In this document: positions 9,280-17,005 of the stretch, in pieces | Layout of the letters: every line of letters begins with the position of its first letter | Numbering within the stretch: position 1 is the stretch's first letter | Origin: Marivirga lumbricoides | Lineage (GTDB): Bacteria > Bacteroidota > Bacteroidia > Cytophagales > Cyclobacteriaceae | DNA length: 64,000 bases | Direction: 5' to 3' | NCBI RefSeq assembly: GCF_014636295.1 | Contig: NZ_BMEC01000005.1 | Span: 1-64,000, forward strand | Position numbers and translations under genes: made by a program | The notes under the pieces: model-generated | What the model saw: the letters and a program-made list of their open reading frames with translations, nothing else | Database searches by the model: none | What the model was told of the DNA's origin: nothing

Positions 9280-9660
9280 GGCTCTTTATGAAAAATAAAT
9301 TTCATTTATAAGCTCTGTACTTTTGGCCTCTATATTGATATTTACAATATTTAAATCTAAGTAATAAACCTGCAGTTTAAGCCAGAAAAAATCATCTGGG
9401 TATGTCCTTGCATACTAGTTACTATTTCCATTTCATTTTAAAAATGATATACTTCACTAAGTGTCATAAACTACAGAATGTTTGACTTATAAATAATACC
9501 ATACTTGTGCAGGAAATTATTGCCTTCCTGTTGATGCTCGGTTGAACGAACTTGGCACCTTGTTGCTAAAGCCGATTTAATACAATTTTGGTAGCCTATG
9601 ATAAAGTATTATCCATCAATATTTTCTTTCAATAAGATAATGAAGCCAATATTGGCTATT
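9280..9660 (-). pseudogene. Decayed fragment of a polysaccharide pyruvyl transferase gene
   Basis: Read on the minus strand this aligns with the C-terminal part of the intact gene at 11127-13148. Identical or near-identical blocks include CAGTTTAAGCC (9373-9383 against 11368-11378) and GTGTCATAAACT. In translation the remnant gives NEMEIV, FMT..EVY and HKYG..YKS where the intact protein has NEMEIV, FMTPLEVY and DKHGVSYKS. Two in-frame stops (TAG for Q, TAA for Y) and small indels disable it. The match is clear at about 9340-9570 and weaker at the ends (around 9280-9313 and 9640-9660). No gene that reads through remains. This explains most of the 9272-9755 gap. Confidence 0.85.
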
Positions 9661-9697
9661 TTATCTTTTGTACCGGTATTAATATATTATTAAAACC

Positions 9698-9728
9698 TTT
9701 GATCATAAATATTATTATTTTACACTTG
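9698..9728 (+). promoter_or_regulatory. Bacteroidota-type promoter of the FG-GAP lipoprotein gene
   Basis: TTTG (9698-9701) and TACACTTG (9721-9728) are separated by 19 bases, matching the -33 TTTG / -7 TAnnTTTG consensus used by the Bacteroidota sigma factor with one mismatch. The start codon follows at 9756, leaving a short AT-rich leader. Confidence 0.6.
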
Positions 9729-9755
9729 TGAAGTTTTAACCTAAATTTTACAATT

Positions 9756-10919
9756 ATGATTGATCAAAAAATTAATTTTTCCCTATTGAGTATTTTATTT
9801 ATTTCCCTGTTTAGTTTTAGTAGTTGTGATGATTTGGAAGAGACAAGTTCTTTACCTAACCAAAGTCTATTAAATAATAATTTAGTAGTTCATTCTATAG
9901 ATGATGAAATCAGTTACTTCAACGATTCCTTTGGTTATAATACCGGAGGTTGGACTGCAAGTAAAAATCCTAGAATGTCTGCAGATGTAAATGGTGATGG
10001 AAAAGCTGATTTAATTGGTTTTGGTGATGCCGGGGTTTATGTTTCTTTATCAAATGGAACAAGTTCAACTTACCGAGAAAATTGGGTTAATTGGACTCCG
10101 CCAACTTTTACTGTTAATGGTGGTTGGGAAGTTTCAAAACATCCTAGAGCAGTTGCGGATGTAAATGGCGATGGAAAAGCTGATTTGATCGGTTTTGGCA
10201 ATGAAGGCGTGTTTGTTGCTTTATCTACCGGTTCAGAGTTTACTTATAGAGAGGCGTGGTATACTTCTTCTCAAAATACTTTCTGCGTAGAGGGCGGTTG
10301 GGATGTTTCAAAGCATCCTAGAGAAGTTGCAGATGTAAATGGAGATGGGAAAGCTGATATAATTGGTTTCGGGAATGATGAAGTGGTTGTAGCATTATCT
10401 ACTGGTACTGGATTTTCTTATAGACAACCCTGGTATACCTCTAGTCAAAGTACATTCTGTTTTAACGGTGGTTGGGAAGTTTCAAAGCATCCTAGAACAA
10501 TAGCAGATGTAAATGGTGACGGAAAGGCTGATATAGTAGGTTTTGGAAATGATGAAGTATTTGTAGCATTATCCACTGGTACTGGATTTTCATACAGACA
10601 ACCCTGGTATACCTCTAGTCAAAGTACATTCTGTTTTAATGGCAGTTGGGAAGTTTCAAAGCATCCTAGAACAGTAGCAGACGTGAATGGTGACGGAAAT
10701 GCTGATATAGTGGGTTTTGGCAATGAAGGTGTATTTGTTGCATATTCTAATGGAAGTTCATTTCAGTATCGTCAACTCTGGTCAAATAATTTTGGTTACA
10801 ATGATGGTTGGGATGTTATTTTACAACCTCGTGTTACAGCAGATGTGAATGGTGATGGCAAGTCTGATATTATAGGATTTGATTTAGATGGGGTTTATGT
10901 GACTTTCTCTAATTTATAA
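9756..10919 (+). CDS. Lipoprotein with six FG-GAP/VCBS-like repeats
   Basis: A 387-residue exported protein. The N-terminus has a hydrophobic segment ending FSFSSC with C24 followed by DD, a lipobox. From residue 64 onward the protein is six repeats of about 58 residues, each with GGW.VSKHPR, then ADVNGDGKAD, then IIGFGN..V.VALSTG. The DxNxDGxxD segment is the calcium-binding loop typical of FG-GAP/VCBS repeats, which fold as beta-propeller blades; a six- or seven-blade propeller is plausible. It is likely surface-exposed; carbohydrate or adhesion binding is inferred. It sits between a decayed copy and the intact copy of a surface-glycan gene, with its own promoter and terminator. Confidence 0.85.
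   Translation: MIDQKINFSLLSILFISLFSFSSCDDLEETSSLPNQSLLNNNLVVHSIDDEISYFNDSFGYNTGGWTASKNPRMSADVNGDGKADLIGFGDAGVYVSLSNGTSSTYRENWVNWTPPTFTVNGGWEVSKHPRAVADVNGDGKADLIGFGNEGVFVALSTGSEFTYREAWYTSSQNTFCVEGGWDVSKHPREVADVNGDGKADIIGFGNDEVVVALSTGTGFSYRQPWYTSSQSTFCFNGGWEVSKHPRTIADVNGDGKADIVGFGNDEVFVALSTGTGFSYRQPWYTSSQSTFCFNGSWEVSKHPRTVADVNGDGNADIVGFGNEGVFVAYSNGSSFQYRQLWSNNFGYNDGWDVILQPRVTADVNGDGKSDIIGFDLDGVYVTFSNL
9945..10916 (+). repeat. Six in-gene tandem repeats of about 174 bp
   Basis: Units begin at 9945, 10119, 10293, 10467, 10641 and 10803; the first four are exactly 174 bases and the fifth is 162. The 3' parts of units 3 and 4 are almost identical in DNA (from ACTGGTACTGGATTTTC to the next unit, with only silent changes), which points to recent duplication or gene conversion. 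Units 1 and 6 are the most diverged, as expected if growth occurs in the middle of the array. Confidence 0.9.
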
Positions 10920-10946
10920 TAAGTAAAGGCAATTAATGTGTCAAAA

Positions 10947-10977
10947 GGGGACTTCTTTGAGAGGTCTCCTTTTTTTA
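10947..10977 (+). terminator. Rho-independent terminator of the FG-GAP gene
   Basis: GGGGACTTCT (10947-10956) pairs with AGAGGTCTCC (10960-10969) through ten pairs including two G-T pairs, with a 3-base loop, followed by eight T. It lies 28 bases after the stop at 10919. Confidence 0.85.
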
Positions 10978-11126
10978 CTTGTATTTTAAATTACTTAATA
11001 TATTAATTTAATCCCTGTTTGATCTTTAAGGCGCTAGTACTATTTTAGATAAAATTCCAGATGTGAATTTCTTAAAAATAAATATTGATGCGTTAAAGCA
11101 AAAATTACATTTGTATAAAAAAATAA

Positions 11127-13148
11127 TTAATTATACCCACCTAATATTTGCTGTATGTTTTGTTGAGTTTTAACATAGAATTCATGTTGTTTCTGATCAA
11201 ATAGTTCTTTGTAGTAAGCTTCCTTCCCTATTAATAAGTCAACAGAGTGAAGGATTCTTTCCGTAATGCTTGTAATATCTACTTTAAGGTCAACCAATAA
11301 TTCAAGGGTTCCAAGGTCTTCCATAAAAAACCTCATTTTGTTATGGGTCGACAAAGTAACAATCTTACAGTTTAAGCCGAAAGGAATCATTTGAGCATGT
11401 CCTCTCATCCCAATTACTATCTCCATCTCATTGTAAAAGCGGTATACCTCTAAAGGTGTCATAAACTGGAGAGTGTGAGATTTATAAGAGACACCATGTT
11501 TATCCAGTGAAATCCTGAACTTATTGTCTTCTTGCAGATGACCTGTTAAATGGATTTTAAAACCCATCGTTTCTAACTTCTTTACGGCTAGCGCAACCTG
11601 ATCTAGGGTTTCGTAAATTTTAGATCCAAATCGTTTTTCGTACCTGTCAAATGCCATATTAATGGCTATGTTCCGGGACTTAACTTTAGCAGGTAGCTCT
11701 TGAGTGAGTTGCCTTATAATAGTAGTTGTACAAGGTTGATAAACTATCTTATCTCTTAAATCAGCATCCACCAATTGCTTGACAGCATCAATGCTACCTG
11801 AGTTTCTTAAGCCAATAAACTTTACTTTCTTTACAAGAGCATTTAAGTTTTTAATAAAAAAGTCATTGGGTTTCTGACCTGGAAAATAGTTGTAGCCAAC
11901 AGCAAAAACAGCAATAGGTGCGGTAATTTGTGATAATAAATCGGCACTTATGGGCCATTGCCACCCGCTTTTATCATTTTTATTGGTATCCGGTAGAAAA
12001 AGGCCTCCGCCTCCAATTATAATGAGTTCTGCTCGATTGTAATGTTCTACAGATTTTTCAGTGACTTCTTCCGTTACTTTATTTAATTGCCACTGTATGG
12101 ATACTTTTTGATTAAAGGTATCCCTCACAGTTTTTGATAATACTGTGTCTCCTGCATTTTCCCAACCCCTAAAATAAGTCAAATGCTGAAAAAGATGCTT
12201 TCCACCTTTATTTTTTTCTTTCCGAACGTACTTAAGTTCCTTTAAAGCATATTTACCAAAAAAGGATGCTTTTTTCAGGTAATCATTCTTTTCAGTAAAT
12301 AATCTAAAGCCAAATTCCTTCAGGTTTATATCTTTTTTCAGTTTTAGCGAGGGTGTAATTTTAATCAAATTCTTTACTATGGCAGCTTTTCTTTTATATG
12401 TATTAAAAGCAGCTTCCTTAAATTCAGGTGTCTCATTCTTTGCTACCACAAAGAGAGCCGCGCCATAATATCCTATTTTTTCTACTTTGAAATATTGTGA
12501 AAATAGGAGGTACACACTTGCCGCATTAAAATATTGCAGGTGGGGTTCCCAATAAGTGTTTTTCAAATCACCCCATGAAAATATTTCCATAGAAGGGAAT
12601 TCATGTAAAATGGTAGCCCCTTCAGCGGCTACAGATTTTAATCTTTGCAGGAAATCGTGAGGATCAGGAACATGTTCTATCACGTGGAATGAACAGATAA
12701 AATCAAACTTTTCGGAACTTTGAAAATCCTCCAGCATTACGCCTTGCTGATTAAACCCATACTGGTGTTGAGAATAGTCTGCAAAAATTTTATCCGGCTC
12801 GACCCCTTCTACTTCAGCACCATTTAGCTTTAGAATATGAAGAAATGACCCAATGGAGCTACCAATTTCAAGTGCAAAATCAATTTTATCGGGAATATGG
12901 TCTTTGTAGAAATCAAATCTCTTAAGGGCTCTTTTATCTAACTCTTTAATTTTTTTGGAAGAAGGGGTAGCGCTATCCCTGAATTTTTCAGAAAACTCAC
13001 CACTGGTATAAATATCTGTTTCTTTTCGGGGTATTTGTTCAATATGATTACACTTGCCGCATTTTTTAAACTCCAAAGGGAAATTGTCTCTCGTTATATG
13101 CTCAAATATCTTGATGTTTTTGCTTCCGCAAATGATACAGGTACTCAT
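11127..13148 (-). CDS. Fusion: SAM-dependent methyltransferase plus polysaccharide pyruvyl transferase
   Basis: A 673-residue two-domain protein, the last gene of the surface-glycan operon. Residues 4-40 carry a four-cysteine zinc-ribbon-like motif (CIICG...CGKC) as found before class I C- and O-methyltransferases acting on sugars. Residues about 75-240 are a SAM methyltransferase (ALEIGSSIGSFLHIL, EGVEPD, FHVIEHVPDP). From about 310 on is a polysaccharide pyruvyl transferase domain (FRGWENAGDTVLS, IIIGGGGLFLPD, GMRGHAQMIPFGLNCK), the family that puts pyruvate ketals on surface sugars. Its start overlaps the neuA-phosphatase stop by 4 bases. It probably decorates the nonulosonate-containing glycan; that is inferred. 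A decayed copy of its C-terminus lies at 9280-9660. Confidence 0.88.
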   Translation of the reverse strand: MSTCIICGSKNIKIFEHITRDNFPLEFKKCGKCNHIEQIPRKETDIYTSGEFSEKFRDSATPSSKKIKELDKRALKRFDFYKDHIPDKIDFALEIGSSIGSFLHILKLNGAEVEGVEPDKIFADYSQHQYGFNQQGVMLEDFQSSEKFDFICSFHVIEHVPDPHDFLQRLKSVAAEGATILHEFPSMEIFSWGDLKNTYWEPHLQYFNAASVYLLFSQYFKVEKIGYYGAALFVVAKNETPEFKEAAFNTYKRKAAIVKNLIKITPSLKLKKDINLKEFGFRLFTEKNDYLKKASFFGKYALKELKYVRKEKNKGGKHLFQHLTYFRGWENAGDTVLSKTVRDTFNQKVSIQWQLNKVTEEVTEKSVEHYNRAELIIIGGGGLFLPDTNKNDKSGWQWPISADLLSQITAPIAVFAVGYNYFPGQKPNDFFIKNLNALVKKVKFIGLRNSGSIDAVKQLVDADLRDKIVYQPCTTTIIRQLTQELPAKVKSRNIAINMAFDRYEKRFGSKIYETLDQVALAVKKLETMGFKIHLTGHLQEDNKFRISLDKHGVSYKSHTLQFMTPLEVYRFYNEMEIVIGMRGHAQMIPFGLNCKIVTLSTHNKMRFFMEDLGTLELLVDLKVDITSITERILHSVDLLIGKEAYYKELFDQKQHEFYVKTQQNIQQILGGYN

Positions 13149-14305
13149 ATAAAATTCTTTAAAATATGTTCATCTACGAATTCCCGAAAGGCTCCCTGTC
13201 CACCGGATTTTTGGAGTTTGATTATGTTAGGAATTTCCTTAATTCTAGATATTGAATTAGCAGGACATGCTGCAACTCCTACTGTTTTTAATACTTCTTC
13301 ATCATTAAGGTCATCACCGATGTAAGCAATTTCATCTGCACTAATCCCGGTTTCTTTAATGATCGACTTAAGTTGAGAAGCTTTATCTTTAATGCCATGA
13401 AACTCAAAATCTAATTGAAGCTTTTTTGCTCGTTTTCTATTAAGAGCAACATCTTCAGCAGTTATGATACCTGTTTTAATGCCCCTGACCCTCAAAAGTT
13501 CGAAACCTTTTCCATCATATGTGGAAAATTTCTTCAATTCATCTCCGTTTTCGGAGTAATACATACCAGCATCAGTCAGAACCCCATCAACATCAGATAG
13601 AACAAGCTTAATAAGTTTTTTATCTTCCGATGGCAAGTTGTTATACTTGAGAATTAGCTGTTCGGCTAATTGCCAGTCCCATGGTTCATCTATTTCCAGT
13701 TGAGTATATTCCGGCATTTCATAGATTCCTATTTTTCCTGAAAGCCTGTTCTTGTCTTTAATAATATTAGCAACTGTATTAATATAGAAGGCACCATTTT
13801 CTATTAAATCACCTTCAAAATCCTGTCTCCTGGGCCTGTTTTTATAATCATAATTAATAGGTTGTCCATTTCTATCCCAGAAAAAGCGTTTAATGCGTGC
13901 ACAGGTTAATAAGGAGTCGTAGTTACCATTTTGGTATAATTTCAATGCTTGATCAAAATCAACAGCTTTTGTGAAAGGGGAGGTAGCCTGGGCTAAAATG
14001 AAAATAGTGTCAGAGGAAACGTTGGCTTCCTGTATATACTCTAATATTACACTCTCTGTTGATGAATGGTCGGCCGCATTTTCCTCTTTCCTATGGTAGA
14101 TTTTTACCTTACTTAAGTGGAAACCTCTTACCACATTTGCAATAGCTGTACTATCTGTGGCAACAATAATTTCATCTATAGAATCGCTTTCCTGCAGAGC
14201 AGCAGTTATGTAATAGACTAATGGTTTTCCATTTAGAAGCTTAATATTTTTTAAAGGAATTGATTTGCTCCCGCCACGTACCGGTATAAAAGCTATTTTT
14301 TTCAA
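13145..14305 (-). CDS. neuA: CMP-nonulosonate (acylneuraminate) cytidylyltransferase fused to KdsC-like phosphatase
   Basis: A bifunctional 386-residue protein. Residues 1-220 are a NeuA-type cytidylyltransferase, with the nucleotide-binding start IPVRGGSKSIPLKN (7-20), RPRRQD (157-162) and a DEPWDW tail (206-211). It activates a nonulosonic acid with CTP. Residues 232-386 are a KdsC-type HAD phosphatase with DVDGVLTD (238-245) and GDDLND (330-335). In known pathways a separate phosphatase of this type removes the 9-phosphate of Neu5Ac-9-P or KDN-9-P; the same fold is fused to animal CMP-sialate synthetases. Fusion with the phosphatase suggests a phosphorylated intermediate made by the adjacent NeuB. 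Four-base overlaps join it to both neighbours. Confidence 0.9.
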   Translation of the reverse strand: MKKIAFIPVRGGSKSIPLKNIKLLNGKPLVYYITAALQESDSIDEIIVATDSTAIANVVRGFHLSKVKIYHRKEENAADHSSTESVILEYIQEANVSSDTIFILAQATSPFTKAVDFDQALKLYQNGNYDSLLTCARIKRFFWDRNGQPINYDYKNRPRRQDFEGDLIENGAFYINTVANIIKDKNRLSGKIGIYEMPEYTQLEIDEPWDWQLAEQLILKYNNLPSEDKKLIKLVLSDVDGVLTDAGMYYSENGDELKKFSTYDGKGFELLRVRGIKTGIITAEDVALNRKRAKKLQLDFEFHGIKDKASQLKSIIKETGISADEIAYIGDDLNDEEVLKTVGVAACPANSISRIKEIPNIIKLQKSGGQGAFREFVDEHILKNFI

Positions 14306-15189
14306 TTCCTGAATTTTAGTTTCTTCCGTTGTACCTCTTCAATAGGTAATATTTCAGTAGGTTTATAAGTAAGAGATTTGTAAGCAGCATGTAGGTCTCT
14401 CACTAATTTTTTTAAACCTGTTGGCTCCAAAGAAGCTGCATGGTCAGTTCCTTTCCATGTTCTGTCTTTAGTAAAATGTCTTTCAATCCATCTACCACCC
14501 AATGTATAAGCAGCTATATCTACAGCAATGCCTAAGTGATGTCCTGAGAATCCAATTTCAGCTACTCTATGCCCAAAATTTTCATAAATTCGGTTAATTT
14601 CCAGCATGCAAATATCTTCAAATGGAACAGGGTAGCCTGATGTACAATCATAAATTACTAATCTGTCCTTCGCCTGATCTGTTTGCTCAAAGAATGACAC
14701 TATTTCTTCCTCTTCATGGTGGGTAGTCATCCCAAAAGAGATATGTACCCCGCCTTGGTATTCATCTCTTAGTACTTTAAGTAATTCATAATAATTATTA
14801 CAAGCAGAAGGAACTTTTATATAATCTGGTTGTAAAGAAATTATTTCTCTGGCAGATGTTACATCCCAAACGGAAGTAGCGTATCCTATGCCAATTTGCT
14901 CACAATACTTTTTTAATTCAGCATGTTGCTCAACTGTAAGTTCAAGATATTCTCTGTGTGCTCCATATGTTTCACCGTAGGAGTTGGCCGGATTGGGATG
15001 GGGTGCTTCATATTGATCTTTGCTAAGTAATTCTTTATTATTTCTTTTTTGAAACTTGGCATAATCAGCTTTACATTCTTTCGCAAGGTCAATCAATTCT
15101 TTAGCTATTTCGAAATCACCTTTATGATTACAACCAATCTCAGCAACCGTTTTCGGTGCTTTATACTTAAAATTAAATCCTTTACTCAT
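14302..15189 (-). CDS. neuB: Nonulosonic acid (sialic/KDN-type) synthase
   Basis: NeuB-family enzymes condense phosphoenolpyruvate with a hexosamine or hexose (or its 6-phosphate) to form a nine-carbon acid. I use ATG at 15189 (MSKGFNFKYK); it overlaps the preceding gene by 8 bases, and the longer frame would lie inside that gene. The resulting 295 residues hold the full TIM barrel: AEIGCNHKGDFEIAK (about 16-30), KVPSACNN, YDCTSGYPVPFEDI, GFSGHHLGIA and ERHFTKDRTWKGTDHAASLEP. It ends without the C-terminal SAF (antifreeze-like) domain of about 60 residues present in typical NeuB of about 345 residues. The sugar acceptor cannot be assigned. Confidence 0.88.
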   Translation of the reverse strand: MSKGFNFKYKAPKTVAEIGCNHKGDFEIAKELIDLAKECKADYAKFQKRNNKELLSKDQYEAPHPNPANSYGETYGAHREYLELTVEQHAELKKYCEQIGIGYATSVWDVTSAREIISLQPDYIKVPSACNNYYELLKVLRDEYQGGVHISFGMTTHHEEEEIVSFFEQTDQAKDRLVIYDCTSGYPVPFEDICMLEINRIYENFGHRVAEIGFSGHHLGIAVDIAAYTLGGRWIERHFTKDRTWKGTDHAASLEPTGLKKLVRDLHAAYKSLTYKPTEILPIEEVQRKKLKFRN

Positions 15190-16090
15190 TTTTATAGGTT
15201 TTGATATAGTCTTCAATACTTTTTCTTTCAAAAGCATCGATGAAGGAATCTTCTGTTCCATTGTAGATTTTTACATTTAGGCTATTTGCGTAGTCATTTA
15301 TAACAAAATAACCATAAAAAGCCAAAGTAAATTTACTAAGTACCTCATAAAGATTTCTACTTCCTTTTCCTCTTTTATCTAAAGGTTTAGCATCAGATTT
15401 ATCTTTATCGTAGAAATGTTTCTGATTTAGTAATACTTCATTGTTTTTTGTTACAGCTAAATCTCTCAGCCATGTATGACCTACCCCTAAAAGTAAAATA
15501 TCCTGAATATGTCTTTGTAAGCAGAGACTTAAGCAAGGAATCATCACATTGTGCGGCCTTGGCATGCCTAGCTGTTTTCTATAGCAAAGATAGTTAAAGC
15601 TTTTAATACCTTCTACAGCATTGTTATTGTAATACTGTATTTTTATGTGCGGATTGTTTTTAAGAGGCTCTTGCCAGCGTTTATATCTTTTTGCTTCAAA
15701 AGGGATGAATAAATTAAAATCCCATTTAGTTTTCGTTGCTATATTATTAAACAACTTGTTACTGTTTTCTACAAAGTTCACATCAATATCATCCAGCCAC
15801 AAATCAGGTGCACCTGTAACGTAAAATTTAGGTTTTATTATTTCAAATTGATCTGTAGAAGGAAAATGGTTTACACAAATTACTTCTGTCTCATTCGGTA
15901 TTTTATTAATTGATTTGAGCTCGTCTACTAAGGACGGCCCATTGCCTAAAATGACAAAATGTTTTTTATGGGTGAGATCAGTAATTCTTTTACCTCTTTT
16001 TCGGACCAAAATTATCATTTTCAGGATAGAAAAAGTGGTTAGGAAAATATTTTCAAACACTCGTTGTATTGGGGACTTAAAAATATTCAT
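15182..16090 (-). CDS. Unassigned glycan-operon protein, candidate sialyltransferase-like
   Basis: A 302-residue protein that I do not recognise with confidence. A single hydrophobic helix lies at about 13-29, then a basic segment. The catalytic-looking part opens with FVILGNGPSL (45-54) and is followed by VICVNHFPSTDQF, KPKFYVTGAPDLWL and later CLSLCLQRHIQDILLLGVGHTWL. From memory, the start (GNGPSL followed by a ...CN.F segment) resembles GT42 bacterial sialyltransferases such as CstII, and also the DUF115/MptE-like fold. It lies between a GT2 and neuB, so a role in transferring the CMP-activated acid is attractive but inferred. It overlaps neuB by 8 bases. Confidence 0.6.
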   Translation of the reverse strand: MNIFKSPIQRVFENIFLTTFSILKMIILVRKRGKRITDLTHKKHFVILGNGPSLVDELKSINKIPNETEVICVNHFPSTDQFEIIKPKFYVTGAPDLWLDDIDVNFVENSNKLFNNIATKTKWDFNLFIPFEAKRYKRWQEPLKNNPHIKIQYYNNNAVEGIKSFNYLCYRKQLGMPRPHNVMIPCLSLCLQRHIQDILLLGVGHTWLRDLAVTKNNEVLLNQKHFYDKDKSDAKPLDKRGKGSRNLYEVLSKFTLAFYGYFVINDYANSLNVKIYNGTEDSFIDAFERKSIEDYIKTYKNE

Positions 16091-16092
16091 TA

Positions 16093-17001
16093 TTAAAAAA
16101 TATTTGATCTGGTTAGCAAGCCTTTAATTACCCAAATTCTAAATTTAATCAACATTAATGCAGCATTAAATTTGAGCCTCAAACAATAGGCTAGAAAGAG
16201 TGCTATTGAGGCGGCAATCTTTATAAGTTCACTCCATACTTTCTTACTCCACTGTTTAAGACCTGCACCTCTTAACCTTTTTCTTTCACTGCTTCCTACA
16301 CCAATGCCTAAACCTCTGATGTACTCCTTTTTAGTCCGTTTTTCTGGTATAATGTGATCTACTGTAACGGAAGGCACGTAGTGAATTACTTCATTGTTCT
16401 TCTTCATCCTCAAAAACATCTCCTTTTCATCTCCTCCTTCCAACCCCTCAGCTCTACGGCCAAGTTCTGTGTTGAATAAGCCGTATCTCATAAAAACATG
16501 CTTTCTGAAGGACATATTTGCCCCAATGGGAAATTTATTTCCAGAAAATTGCTTTGGCTGACTACCCATATCAATTGCTGAGACCAATGTCAATAGGTAT
16601 CTGGACATCCATTTTGGTTCTTTGCCTTCATAAACTGGAACAATCTTACCTCCCAACGCCTGTACTTCAGGATTTGTATCAAAGTAGTTTTGGATGTTTT
16701 CTATAAAATTATCACCTACGAAAGCATCATCATCAATAAATGTAAGTATTTCTCCTGATGCTTCGCTAATCCCTCTGTTTCGAGCGTAAGTATGGCCTTG
16801 ATTTTCCTCTAGAAAATAGTAAGCATTCCTATCATTTTTTCTTACAAAATCGCCAGCTATATTTGGTGTGTTGTCGGAGCTTTTATTGTCAATAATTAAT
16901 ATTTCATAATACTCCTTAGCAGCTGTTTGGCGAGACAAATGCTCGAGACAATCAGGTAAATATTTTTCTCGATTATAAGTGCATACAATAACTGAAACCA
17001 T
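16093..17001 (-). CDS. GT2 family glycosyltransferase
   Basis: A 302-residue GT-A glycosyltransferase: VSVIVCTYNREKYL at the N-terminus, IIDNKSSDNT, and the metal-binding LTFIDDDAFV (about 90-99). EGGDEKEMFLRM supplies the usual acidic catalytic segment. The C-terminal 45 residues are hydrophobic with basic patches (IAASIALFLAYCLRL), indicating membrane attachment. It lies 4 bases after the YfhO-type gene and 2 bases before the sialyltransferase candidate, within the surface-glycan operon. Donor and acceptor are unknown. Confidence 0.9.
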   Translation of the reverse strand: MVSVIVCTYNREKYLPDCLEHLSRQTAAKEYYEILIIDNKSSDNTPNIAGDFVRKNDRNAYYFLEENQGHTYARNRGISEASGEILTFIDDDAFVGDNFIENIQNYFDTNPEVQALGGKIVPVYEGKEPKWMSRYLLTLVSAIDMGSQPKQFSGNKFPIGANMSFRKHVFMRYGLFNTELGRRAEGLEGGDEKEMFLRMKKNNEVIHYVPSVTVDHIIPEKRTKKEYIRGLGIGVGSSERKRLRGAGLKQWSKKVWSELIKIAASIALFLAYCLRLKFNAALMLIKFRIWVIKGLLTRSNIF

Positions 17002-17005
17002 TCAA

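Noticed and set aside
9945-10916. Regular repeats that might be taken for a CRISPR array
   Set aside because: They are 174-bp units in one open reading frame coding ADVNGDGKAD repeats; no short repeat-spacer pattern.
13035-13325. 96-codon plus-strand frame across the neuA/methyltransferase junction
   Set aside because: Antisense to two conserved domains; no start signal or motif.
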